A DNA stretch of 6,656 nucleotides from a bacterium (GTDB lineage Bacteria > Sumerlaeota > Sumerlaeia > MVZB01): NCBI GenBank assembly GCA_023480605.1, contig JAMCWS010000354.1, positions 1 through 6,656 of the forward strand. The letters are read 5' to 3'. A program made the position numbers and the translations under genes. Positions within the stretch are counted from its first letter, which is position 1. Every line of letters starts with the position of its first letter. Under the pieces are notes generated by a model. The model had not been told where the DNA came from and searched no databases. It was given only the letters and a program-made list of their open reading frames with translations. Below, piece after piece: positions 1 to 6,007 of the stretch.

Positions 1-390
1 GCGGCACTGCGCGAAAAAGGGATGATTCGCGCCCACGGCGTTTCATGCCACTCGCTCGATGCGCTCAAGGCTTGCCTCGATAATCCGTGGGTCCAGGTCG
101 TGCACGCGCGCATCAATGCCTTTGGCGAAAAGATGGACGATACGGACCCCGAGGCCGTCGCCGCGATCGTCAAGAAGCTGCGCGACCAGGGCAAGGGGAT
201 CATCGGAATGAAGTTGATCGGCGAAGGGAGATTCAGCAAAGAACCGGATAAGATCGACCAGTCGATCCGGTTCGTTTTGGGCCTGGGCGCCGTCGACACG
301 ATGATCGTGGGATTCGAAGAGACCGGCCAGGTTGACGACTTCGCCGCGCGCGTTCGCAGGGCGCTGGAGGCGCGGACCGAAACGGCGTGA
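1..390 (+). CDS. Aldo/keto reductase, C-terminal part (5' end outside window)
   Basis: The frame is open from base 1 and ends with TGA at 388-390, so about 129 C-terminal residues are visible and the true start lies upstream; the ATG at 22 is internal. The fragment matches the second half of the (beta/alpha)8 barrel of aldo/keto reductases: a GVSCHS strand, a VVHARINAFG strand, a helix of the KKLRDQGKG type, the strand GIIGMKLIGEG, and the ending VDTMIVGFEETGQVDDF, which corresponds to the family's C-terminal 'iG..s.eel' cofactor-side segment. Members use NAD(P)H to reduce aldehydes or ketones of sugars and other small molecules in the cytoplasm; the substrate cannot be told from this part. 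The catalytic Asp-Tyr-Lys-His residues would lie mostly upstream. It is convergent to the minus-strand sugar operon, so joint transcription is excluded even if the function is related. Confidence 0.85.
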   Translation, partial: AALREKGMIRAHGVSCHSLDALKACLDNPWVQVVHARINAFGEKMDDTDPEAVAAIVKKLRDQGKGIIGMKLIGEGRFSKEPDKIDQSIRFVLGLGAVDTMIVGFEETGQVDDFAARVRRALEARTETA

Positions 391-443
391 ATCGGCGTCC
401 GCAACTTCCCGACGGTCTTTTCCTTAACCTGGACTTCTTGGTT

Positions 444-469
444 TACGTCGTTACGCCGGGCACGACGTA
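444..469. terminator. Possible bidirectional hairpin between convergent genes
   Basis: TACGTCGT at 444-451 and ACGACGTA at 462-469 form a perfect 8-bp inverted repeat with a 10-base loop. It lies in the 142-base gap between the stop of the aldo/keto reductase (plus) and the stop of the Gfo/Idh gene (minus), where a shared terminator is expected. There is no T-run on either side, so it is not a canonical intrinsic terminator. The rest of the gap (391-532) shows nothing else recognisable. Confidence 0.3.
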
Positions 470-532
470 GCGGAGAGTGAAAGTATGTTCCGCTTTTCCC
501 ATGGCCAAAGTCGGGTTGATTCCTGGCGCCAC

Positions 533-1786
533 TCAGACATCGAAGCTGGGAACTTTGAGCGACTCGCCCCCCTTGAGCGCCGATCGATGCGCGACGATCC
601 CCGGCGCGGTGTAGGCCGCCGCTTCGTAAACATTCACCAGCGGTTCGCGCTCCTCCAACAGCGCGCCGATAAACTCGTGCGTGATGAATGTATGGGAGCC
701 GCCATGACCGCTGGCAATACGCAACGGTTCGGGCAGCCTTTCCCAGTGATTCGGCTGGGCAAAAGGCTCGCGATGGACGTCGCCTTCCGGATAGCCATTG
801 GCGTCGAGCACGACTTCCTTCCCCTTGCGGATGGTATAGACGATATTGGGCGAACCCTCGGGCCGTTCCATAACGTAAGACATCCGGTCGCCATGGAATT
901 GGCCGCGTTCGGTGCCGCCGGCGGCAATGTGCCAGCAGACCGCGACACGGCAACTATGACCGCCCGAGGTTTTGTAGAAAGCGACGGTGTTCCAGAAGGG
1001 ATTCTCGTATTCGTTCGTCTGTAAAATCTCGTGGCCGTCGCCCCAACCGATCGCCTGCACTTCCACCAGCCGCTCGCCGGTCACCGGGATGATCATACCC
1101 GTGCAGTGTGTGGGGTAATGCATCGGCGGAAAACCGTGACGCCAGGTTGGAAAGCCGCGTTCGTCAAACATCAGCGGAATTAATCCCTCATGATGATACT
1201 CGGCCTCCGAGTGGAAAATCGTGCCGAACTTGCCTTGCTGGCGCCACTCGCGGCAGGTGATGATCTCGGGACGGAAAAAACTCGTCTCGGCCATCATGTA
1301 GGTCATGCCGGTCTTGACCTTGCATTCGATGAGTTGCCCCAATTCCTCGAGTGACATCCCCGCCGGCACGGCACTGATGACGTGTTTGCCGGCTTTCATC
1401 GCCTCGGTCGCCATCCACACATGGAGCGGGGCCGGGGTGAAGACGGCGACCGCGTCGAGATCCGCTTTTTTCAGAAAGGTGCGGAAATTCTTGTATGCGG
1501 TGTCGCAACGATATGTCTTTCTGAGCGTTTCGAGGCGATCGTCGCGCAGGTCACAAACGGCCGTCACCTTGCTGTTGGGATGAAGGTGCCAATGGAAAGA
1601 CCTGCCGAAATTGCCGCCCACCACGCCGATCTTGATTATTTTACCGGGGCGCGGGCCGATGGCCTTGGACGCGCCTTGGATTGTGGTGGACGTCACCGCG
1701 GCACTCGCCGCGCTTGCCGCAACGCCTTTCAGGAACAAACGTCGCGTCACCTCCCGCGGACTTTTCCGGTCATGTGCGTCGGTCAT
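533..1786 (-). CDS. Tat-exported Gfo/Idh/MocA family protein (GH109-like branch)
   Basis: This is a 417-residue protein. A twin-arginine leader (R15-R16 in TRRLFLKG, then an Ala-rich stretch to about residue 45) predicts export folded by Tat. The Rossmann domain follows: strand IKIGVVGGNFG (51-61) with a glycine-rich turn, D79 in VCDL at the end of beta-2, and TPAPLHVWMATEAMKAGKHV (117-136). The family's EKP motif is replaced by A139-V140-P141, so the usual active-site lysine is absent. VPA in place of EKP, the downstream MMAETSFFR segment and a Y224-P-T-H227 motif resemble GH109-type NAD-dependent glycosidases, in which Tyr and His of a comparable YPTH motif matter; this is a resemblance from memory, so it may be a glycosidase or sugar oxidoreductase. 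The start at 1786 is chosen because GAGGACGAGG lies 8 bases upstream and the Tat leader follows at once; the frame stays open to an ATG at 1906, but those 40 extra residues are not leader-like. It overlaps the preceding frame by ATGA. Confidence 0.85.
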   Translation of the reverse strand: MTDAHDRKSPREVTRRLFLKGVAASAASAAVTSTTIQGASKAIGPRPGKIIKIGVVGGNFGRSFHWHLHPNSKVTAVCDLRDDRLETLRKTYRCDTAYKNFRTFLKKADLDAVAVFTPAPLHVWMATEAMKAGKHVISAVPAGMSLEELGQLIECKVKTGMTYMMAETSFFRPEIITCREWRQQGKFGTIFHSEAEYHHEGLIPLMFDERGFPTWRHGFPPMHYPTHCTGMIIPVTGERLVEVQAIGWGDGHEILQTNEYENPFWNTVAFYKTSGGHSCRVAVCWHIAAGGTERGQFHGDRMSYVMERPEGSPNIVYTIRKGKEVVLDANGYPEGDVHREPFAQPNHWERLPEPLRIASGHGGSHTFITHEFIGALLEEREPLVNVYEAAAYTAPGIVAHRSALKGGESLKVPSFDV

Positions 1787-1794
1787 TTTGATAT

Positions 1795-1804
1795 CCTCGT
1801 CCTC
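1795..1804 (-). promoter_or_regulatory. Ribosome binding site for the Gfo/Idh gene
   Basis: On the minus strand this reads GAGGACGAGG, two GAGG cores in tandem, ending 8 bases before the ATG at 1786-1784. It decides in favour of 1786 over the upstream in-frame ATG at 1906. It also lies inside the end of the preceding truncated frame, so ribosomes finishing that frame could restart here. Confidence 0.6.
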
Positions 1805-1928
1805 GTATGGGTCATCTCGCCGACCCTGACGTCTGAACTGCCCAACTGTGAGCGGATCATCCCATCGGGGGCGTCCACATGCAAGTGATGGGACGATATC
1901 CAACATGTGCAGACAACGCTATGGTTGA

Positions 1929-1966
1929 TCGACGGGGTGTTGATCACGTGCCCGTCGAACACCCCG
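1929..1966. repeat. Two overlapping inverted repeats at the mannosidase breakpoint
   Basis: TCGACGGG (1929-1936) pairs perfectly with CCCGTCGA (1951-1958), and CGGGGTGTT (1933-1941) pairs perfectly with AACACCCCG (1958-1966). The two pairings are mutually exclusive and surround the palindrome CACGTG (1945-1950). They sit just where the alpha-mannosidase similarity stops (around residue 108 of the truncated frame, near base 1951). This could be a footprint of the rearrangement, such as template switching, or a structure acting on the leader of the Gfo/Idh gene. Confidence 0.45.
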
Positions 1967-2282
1967 GCCGGCTTGCCGTTGACGAACACCATGGTTTCAA
2001 AGGCGCCTGTCCTGGCCCTGACGAATAGCCGCCGCCCGGCGCAGGCCGGGGTGGCGGTGAAATCGCTGACAAACCATCGCGTCATCCAGGCTCCGCCCCA
2101 GGTCGTATCGCGAGCGACCGGCCGCCACGCCACGTCCTTCGGCTCCGCGCGCAGATGGTCTTTGGTGTCCCAGCACTGCGCGTCCAGTTCGGCAATGGTC
2201 TCAAACCGCAGCGGCCGGTAGGAAGTTTCGATGCGGCTGAGCTTGATGCGCATCTGTCGTGTGACCAGATCCATATGGAATT

Positions 2283-2286
2283 CTCC
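2283..2286 (-). promoter_or_regulatory. Ribosome binding site of the truncated mannosidase frame
   Basis: GGAG on the minus strand ends 8 bases before the ATG at 2274-2272, which is good spacing. It fixes the start of the remnant at 2274 rather than at the internal ATG at 2253, and shows that the translation start survived the loss of the rest of the gene. Confidence 0.55.
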
Positions 2287-2320
2287 GGTTATGATACAAA
2301 GGAGTGAAGGACATGGCGTC

Positions 2321-2431
2321 CGGGACGGGGAGATCGGGCCGCGTCAGGCCTTGGTAACCGATTTCCTGGTAGGCCTGGAAGGCGGCCACCATGTCAGTAT
2401 TGCCCGATTCATCGTGGAAACGGAAACGACC
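2321..2431 (-). pseudogene. uxuA: Mannonate dehydratase (UxuA-type) C-terminal remnant
   Basis: Read on the minus strand in the frame with ATG at 2392-2390, about 37 codons give GRFRFHDESGNTDMVAAFQ followed by AYQEIGYQGLTRPDLPVP. This is the pattern near the C-terminus of mannonate dehydratases (F-H-D-x-G-x-x-D-M-x-x-x-x-x-A-Y-x-x-x-G-x-x-G-x-x-R-P-D-H-x-P). The matching frame is closed by TGA a few codons upstream of the similarity (near 2460), and downstream it loses similarity after RPD, where the expected His is replaced by Leu-Pro. The remaining ~350 residues of the TIM-barrel enzyme are absent. Mannonate dehydratase converts D-mannonate to 2-keto-3-deoxygluconate in hexuronate breakdown. 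The remnant lies between the stop of the sulfatase at 2493 and the truncated mannosidase at 2274, and explains most of this 218-base gap. Identification rests on motif recall of a short segment. Confidence 0.55.
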
Positions 2432-2492
2432 ACGATTGACTGTAATCGGTGAATCTTCTCCATGTCACAAACGCGAATCCGATGACACAGGG

Positions 2493-4145
2493 CTACTTCG
2501 CGCCCTGAGGGCCATAGGCCATGACGCGCCCCGGCCACGGAATGACGTGAGTTCGGTGAGCGAAGGCGTCCCAGTCGGCGGCCATCGTTTTTACCTTGTC
2601 GGGCATTGCGGCGGCCAGGTCGTGCAATTCGGTGCGGTCCTTTTCCATGTCATACAGTTCCCAGGCGCCATAGCGTCCCCTGGCGACCAGTTTCCAGCAG
2701 CCTTCGCGAATGGCGCGATTGCCTTCGTGTTCCCAGAAGAGGGAGTTTTTCCGGACGACCGGCCGGCCCGCGAACGCCGGCACGAGGCTGCACCCCTCCA
2801 TGGGCTGAATCGTGCGGTCGCCGATCCGACCGGGATACTCCGCGCCGGAGACGTCCACGAAGGTGGCCATGATGTCAATCAGATGGCCCGGTTGTTCTTC
2901 GATCTCGCCCCGGCGGGTGATCCGCGAGGGCCAGTGGGCGATCAGCGGCGTCGAGATTCCCCCTTCGTGGACGAAGTGTTTGTAGTAGCGGAATGGCGTG
3001 TTGGAGACATTGGCCCAGGCCTCGCCATACGTGATGGTGGTGCCAGTGGGGCCGGGTAGGGGCGGCTCGATCCCGCCGGGGGCCTCACGCCCGACCTTCT
3101 CCGCGTTGCCCCCGTTATCATGGAGGAATAGAATCAGCGTATTGTCCATCTGGCCGCTTTTTTCGAGGACATCCAGGATCTTGCCGACCCCGGTGTCCAT
3201 CCGGTGGACCTGGGCCGCGAAGACTTCCATGCAGCGCGCCTCCCAATCCTTGTTTTTAACGTCTTCCCACTTGCCAAACTGCGGGCTCAAATCCCAATCC
3301 TGGTGGATCAACTTCATCTGGCGCTCACGCGCGTAGCGGGCTTTGCGGATCGGTTCATAACCACCATCGTACTTGCCCTTGAACTTGGCGATCTCGTTCT
3401 CAGGAGCATGCAGCGGGAAATGGGCCGCCGTATAGGCCACATACATGAAGAAGGGCTGGTCGGCCTTTTTCTCCATGTGTTCATTGAGATACTTGACCGC
3501 GTGGTCGGTGATGGCGTCGGTGAGGTAATATTGTTCAGGCGTATACTCCGGATCCTTGTCGGCCCAGATGGGCGCGTTGTCACGCACGAGGGTGTTGGGC
3601 TTGAAGTAGTCGGCCTGAGCGCCGAGTATGCCGTAGTAGCGATCAAAACCGCGCTGGAGCGGCCAATTATGGCGCAGCTCGGGGGTGTCCTTGCGGATAA
3701 ACGTCGTCACGTGCCACTTGCCGGCCATGTAAGTTGCATATCCGGCCGGCTTGAGCACTTCGGCGATCGTGGCCGTGTTGCGGCTCAGGTCACCCACGTA
3801 ACCGTCCGGTGCCGGGCGATAGACGTCGGTCATGCCGCCGATGGCCGCCTGGTGCGGATAGAGGCCAGTCAGGAGGCTGGCGCGGGTGGGGCAGCAGCGC
3901 GCGGTATTGTAAAACTGGGTGAAACGCAAGCCGCCGGCAGCGAGCTTGTCAATGTTGGGCGTGGGGATCTCCCCGCCGTAACAACCGATATCGGAGAATC
4001 CCATGTCATCGGTCATGATCAGGAGGATGTTGGGCCGCCCAGTTGCCGCACCCGCCTGCACGGCCCGAGTCAGCCCGGACAGCATGGTCGCCAGGCAACC
4101 GCCCGCCGCCAGTTTGAGGAAATCCCTGCGTTTCAAGTCTTCCAT
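2493..4145 (-). CDS. Tat-exported arylsulfatase A-like sulfatase (S1 family)
   Basis: A complete 550-residue sulfatase that would hydrolyse sulfate esters, here probably on a glycan, in the periplasm or outside the cell. The leader MEDLKRRDFLKLAAGGCLA carries the twin arginines R6-R7; a Cys at residue 17 is not in a clear lipobox. Catalytic residues visible in order: metal ligands D46-D47 (IMTDDMGFSD), the formylglycine signature C84-C-P-T-R88-A-S-L-L-T-G (C-x-P-x-R, Cys type, needing a formylglycine-generating enzyme encoded elsewhere), K143 and H145 in AGKWH, H242 in AAHFPLHAP, metal ligands D343-N344 in LHDNGGNAE, and K389 near RYYKHFVHEGGISTP. The C-terminal subdomain with WKLVARG and WELYDMEKDRTELHDL is the normal family ending. 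Length and motifs suggest an active enzyme. The start at 4145 is set by the Tat leader; the nearest purine-rich site, GGAAGG, is 12 bases upstream and weak. It lies 89 bases after the second sulfatase on the same strand. The substrate cannot be deduced. Confidence 0.95.
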   Translation of the reverse strand: MEDLKRRDFLKLAAGGCLATMLSGLTRAVQAGAATGRPNILLIMTDDMGFSDIGCYGGEIPTPNIDKLAAGGLRFTQFYNTARCCPTRASLLTGLYPHQAAIGGMTDVYRPAPDGYVGDLSRNTATIAEVLKPAGYATYMAGKWHVTTFIRKDTPELRHNWPLQRGFDRYYGILGAQADYFKPNTLVRDNAPIWADKDPEYTPEQYYLTDAITDHAVKYLNEHMEKKADQPFFMYVAYTAAHFPLHAPENEIAKFKGKYDGGYEPIRKARYARERQMKLIHQDWDLSPQFGKWEDVKNKDWEARCMEVFAAQVHRMDTGVGKILDVLEKSGQMDNTLILFLHDNGGNAEKVGREAPGGIEPPLPGPTGTTITYGEAWANVSNTPFRYYKHFVHEGGISTPLIAHWPSRITRRGEIEEQPGHLIDIMATFVDVSGAEYPGRIGDRTIQPMEGCSLVPAFAGRPVVRKNSLFWEHEGNRAIREGCWKLVARGRYGAWELYDMEKDRTELHDLAAAMPDKVKTMAADWDAFAHRTHVIPWPGRVMAYGPQGAK

Positions 4146-4234
4146 CGTTACTTCGCACCTTCCCCTTGTGAGTTATGCGCTCGCCGTCATCAGCGGCCTC
4201 GCGTTTGTTGCGCCGGACATACGGCCGCGGCAGA
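4146..4234 (-). other. Spacer between the two sulfatase genes
   Basis: These 89 bases separate the stop of the frameshifted sulfatase (TGA at 4237-4235) from the start of the intact one. I see no strong hairpin or convincing -35/-10 pair, so the two genes are probably co-transcribed. Confidence 0.35.
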
Positions 4235-5083
4235 TCAACCCGCCATCGCCGCCGGCCGCCGTTTGCGCGCCGACTGGTTCGTCTTGGTTTCCAGATTCAA
4301 CTGCTCGGGTACATACTGCGCATATGGATCTTCGCTTTCGACCATCCAGCGATGCAAGGCGGCGTGCAATTCGCGGGCCTTGGCGATATGTTCGGGCTTC
4401 GCGGTCGCCGGATCATCGAATAGGTTGATGTTCTCCTCGGGATCGGTCGCCAGGTCGTAGAGATCGAGCCGTTTGTTCGAGCGGAAGACATACTTCCACC
4501 GTTTGTCGCGGATCATGCGCTGGACATCCTTGGGATTGGATGCCGTTTCGCTGAAGACATACCGTTCCGCCCAAGGCCCGGGCCGCCCCTCGATCAGCGG
4601 GCGCAGCGAACGGCCCTGAACGGCGTCGGGAATGGCCAGGCCCGCATAGTCAAGCAGCGTCGGCATGACGTCGAGCGAGCTGACCAGTTCGTCGACCCGT
4701 TTGCCGGCCGGGATGACACCCGGCAGGCGCATGATCATCGGCACGTGGACAAGGTCGTCGTAGAACGCGTGGACGCTCTTGCCCTCGCAACCGTGGGCGC
4801 CGACCATGTCGCCGTGATCCGCGGTGAAGAGGACCAGGGTGCGATCGGCCACGCCCAGTTCGTCGAGCTTGGCGAGAATTTTGCCGAACAGGGCATCCAT
4901 CGCCGCCACCTGGCCGTAGTAGACGGCGGCATATTCGCGCAGCGCCTCCGGACCGCATGCTTTCCCAATCACCCGGCTGAGGTTGTCCTCCATCCAGGCA
5001 GGGAACTTGTCAGCGTTATCGGGTATGGGCACCTTGTCGCGCGGCGTCAGGCTGTAATAGGGTTCGGAAGTAACATAAGGCAT
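4235..5083 (-). CDS. Second sulfatase, C-terminal part after a frameshift
   Basis: This 282-codon frame is the C-terminal half of the sulfatase whose N-terminal half ends at 5016-6002. Its apparent start ATG at 5083 is really an internal Met: family members read SFSPPHxPYVxxEPYY here, and the codons just upstream give P-P-H before MPYVTSEPYY. Visible features are the second metal-binding pair D89-H90 in FTADHGDMVGAHG, K102 in EGKSVHAFYDD, the VPMIMRLPG strand, VSSLDVMPTLLDYAG, and the C-terminal subdomain WKYVFRSNKRLDLYDLATDPEENINL. The ending is a basic tail (SARKRRPAAMAG). Without the first half it has neither export signal nor the formylglycine cysteine, so it is inactive alone. Dropping one C from the run at 5086-5094 joins the halves into a protein of about 588 residues. 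Confidence 0.85.
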   Translation of the reverse strand: MPYVTSEPYYSLTPRDKVPIPDNADKFPAWMEDNLSRVIGKACGPEALREYAAVYYGQVAAMDALFGKILAKLDELGVADRTLVLFTADHGDMVGAHGCEGKSVHAFYDDLVHVPMIMRLPGVIPAGKRVDELVSSLDVMPTLLDYAGLAIPDAVQGRSLRPLIEGRPGPWAERYVFSETASNPKDVQRMIRDKRWKYVFRSNKRLDLYDLATDPEENINLFDDPATAKPEHIAKARELHAALHRWMVESEDPYAQYVPEQLNLETKTNQSARKRRPAAMAG

Positions 5084-6002
5084 GTGGGGGGGGGCTGAAC
5101 GAACAGGTGATCATCCAATTACCTTGAGGGGTGAATTCCTCGATCTTCTCGATGACCTGTTTGGCGATGTAGCCTTCCTGCTGGAAATCGAGCGGGATGT
5201 CGGTGCTGCCGATGGTCATGGACGAATTGAGGCCAGGGCCGAGCTTGGAGTCGATATCGCCCTTGTCGAGTTGCGCGAGAAGATTGCGGCGCGCCTCGAT
5301 GATCGCCGGTGTCATGTGTGTCGGCCGGTTCTGATAGGGGGCTTCTTCGGCCACGAAGGTGCCGCGGGGTGGCTGACGGTCGGCGCTTTGCGCCCCGGGA
5401 TCGGGCGGCACATGCGCGTTGAAATACGCCTCGTAGCCCTCGTCGACGTAACACTGAGGACCGCGCCCGGTCGAGACGTAACAGGGGAGGTCGCCGGTGT
5501 CGCCCAGGTGCCACTTGCCCCGGTGGTCGGTCTTCCAGCCGTGTTCGTAAAGGATCATTTCAGTGGTCGGGAAATCGGTTCCCACAACGCCGTGAGGCCA
5601 TTCGATGTTCCACAAAATGCCGGGAGGGTGCGCCGATGGGCCGTCCCAGCGCGAGGCGATCAGTCGGTGTGGATACTGGCCGCTGATCAGCGAGGCCCGC
5701 GTCGGCGAGCAGTAGGGAACCGGCACGAAGGCACTTTCGAAGAAAACTCCCTCGCGCGCCAGCCGGTCCAGGTTGGGCGTGTGGGCAACGAGATTGCCCG
5801 AGGCGCCGAGAACCTTGAAGTTGTGCTCGTCGTTCATGAGGAAGAGGATGTTGATCCCCTTTTTCCCGACACCGGGAGCCGATTGAGTCTGAACAGCGCC
5901 AGCCATCCGGCCGGTCAAGCCGAAAGCAGCCGCCCCGGCCGCCAAACCAAGCTGCCGGAGAAAATCTCGCCGGCTCAGGATTGATCCACGGTTTTCGCTC
6001 AT
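5016..6002 (-). CDS. Second Tat-exported sulfatase (S1), N-terminal part before a frameshift
   Basis: This frame encodes the front half of a sulfatase related to but distinct from the one at 2493-4145. With the start at 6002 the twin-arginine leader is MSENRGSILSRRDFLRQ (R11-R12), followed by an Ala/Gly-rich segment. Catalytic residues: D58-E59-H60 in LMNDEHNFKVLGA, the formylglycine signature C98-S-P-T-R102-A-S-L-I-S-G, and K163 and H165 in RGKWHLGD. An insertion rich in Pro and Asp (about 195-225) follows. True homology ends at CSFSPP, around base 5086; the last ~23 residues to the stop at 5016 are out of frame and meaningless. The in-frame ATG at 6011 overlaps the upstream stop as ATGA, but GGAGGAGGA ends directly against it, whereas it sits 9 bases before the ATG at 6002, so 6002 is preferred. 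The gene follows the alpha-mannosidase at once. NDEH in place of the TDD seen in the other sulfatase places it in a different subfamily, so a different sulfate position or glycan is likely. Confidence 0.85.
   Translation of the reverse strand: MSENRGSILSRRDFLRQLGLAAGAAAFGLTGRMAGAVQTQSAPGVGKKGINILFLMNDEHNFKVLGASGNLVAHTPNLDRLAREGVFFESAFVPVPYCSPTRASLISGQYPHRLIASRWDGPSAHPPGILWNIEWPHGVVGTDFPTTEMILYEHGWKTDHRGKWHLGDTGDLPCYVSTGRGPQCYVDEGYEAYFNAHVPPDPGAQSADRQPPRGTFVAEEAPYQNRPTHMTPAIIEARRNLLAQLDKGDIDSKLGPGLNSSMTIGSTDIPLDFQQEGYIAKQVIEKIEEFTPQGNWMITCSFSPPPHALCYFRTLLQPDAARQGAHTR
5086..5094 (-). other. Nine-C homopolymer causing a one-base frameshift
   Basis: The plus strand has nine G in a row, so the coding strand reads AG, nine C, ACATG. 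With nine C the upstream frame reads S-P-P-P-H-A-L and runs into a stop at 5016. With eight C it reads S-P-P-H-M-P-Y, the expected sulfatase sequence, and continues to 4235. The lesion is thus one extra C in a homopolymer: a sequencing or assembly error, a real mutation, or a slippage switch. Confidence 0.85.
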
Positions 6003-6007
6003 GACGT

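Larger units (their letters stand above)
1783..2274 (-). pseudogene. Truncated GH38 alpha-mannosidase, N-terminal remnant
   Basis: The 163-codon frame starts MDLVTRQMRIKLSRIE and contains the marks of the N-terminal beta-domain of bacterial alpha-mannosidases (glycoside hydrolase family 38): YRPL near residue 19, W50-RPVARDTTWGGAWMTRWF (to 68), RRLFVRARTG (81-90) and FVNGKPAGVFDG (97-108). Full enzymes of the family run to roughly 800-1000 residues, and the catalytic domain that should follow is missing. After G108 the family would continue with a short Asn-His loop and a beta-sheet segment; instead about 55 residues of no recognisable family run to the stop. A catalytically active mannosidase is ruled out. 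The start at 2274 has a GGAG 8 bases upstream. The stop TGA (1785-1783) overlaps the ATG of the Gfo/Idh gene as ATGA, so the stub may still be translated and coupled to it. The alternative is a small beta-sandwich protein with a job of its own, which I think less likely. Confidence 0.7.

Noticed and set aside
485..1024. A 179-codon plus-strand frame, and another at 1382-1888
   Set aside because: Both are antisense to the Gfo/Idh gene, whose minus-strand product has a full-length family match.
1787..1906. A 40-residue N-terminal extension of the Gfo/Idh protein from the ATG at 1906
   Set aside because: The extension is Arg/Asp-rich with no leader character, would bury the Tat motif, and overlaps the truncated mannosidase; a good ribosome binding site precedes 1786 instead.
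2445..2487. Short inverted repeats (ATCGG/CCGAT and TGTCA/TGACA) after the intact sulfatase, considered as a terminator
   Set aside because: The stems are only 5 bp with long loops and no T-run.
2344..2538. A 64-codon minus-strand frame bridging the sulfatase end and the uxuA remnant
   Set aside because: It overlaps the sulfatase stop and reads the remnant out of frame; no motif supports it.
3204..4460. A 418-codon open frame on the plus strand
   Set aside because: It lies antisense to two clearly recognised sulfatases, crosses their boundary, and its translation has no recognisable motif; long antisense frames are common in GC-rich genes.
5082..5984. A 300-codon open frame on the plus strand
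   Set aside because: It is antisense to the second sulfatase and mirrors its codon bias; the minus-strand reading has the formylglycine signature and Tat leader.
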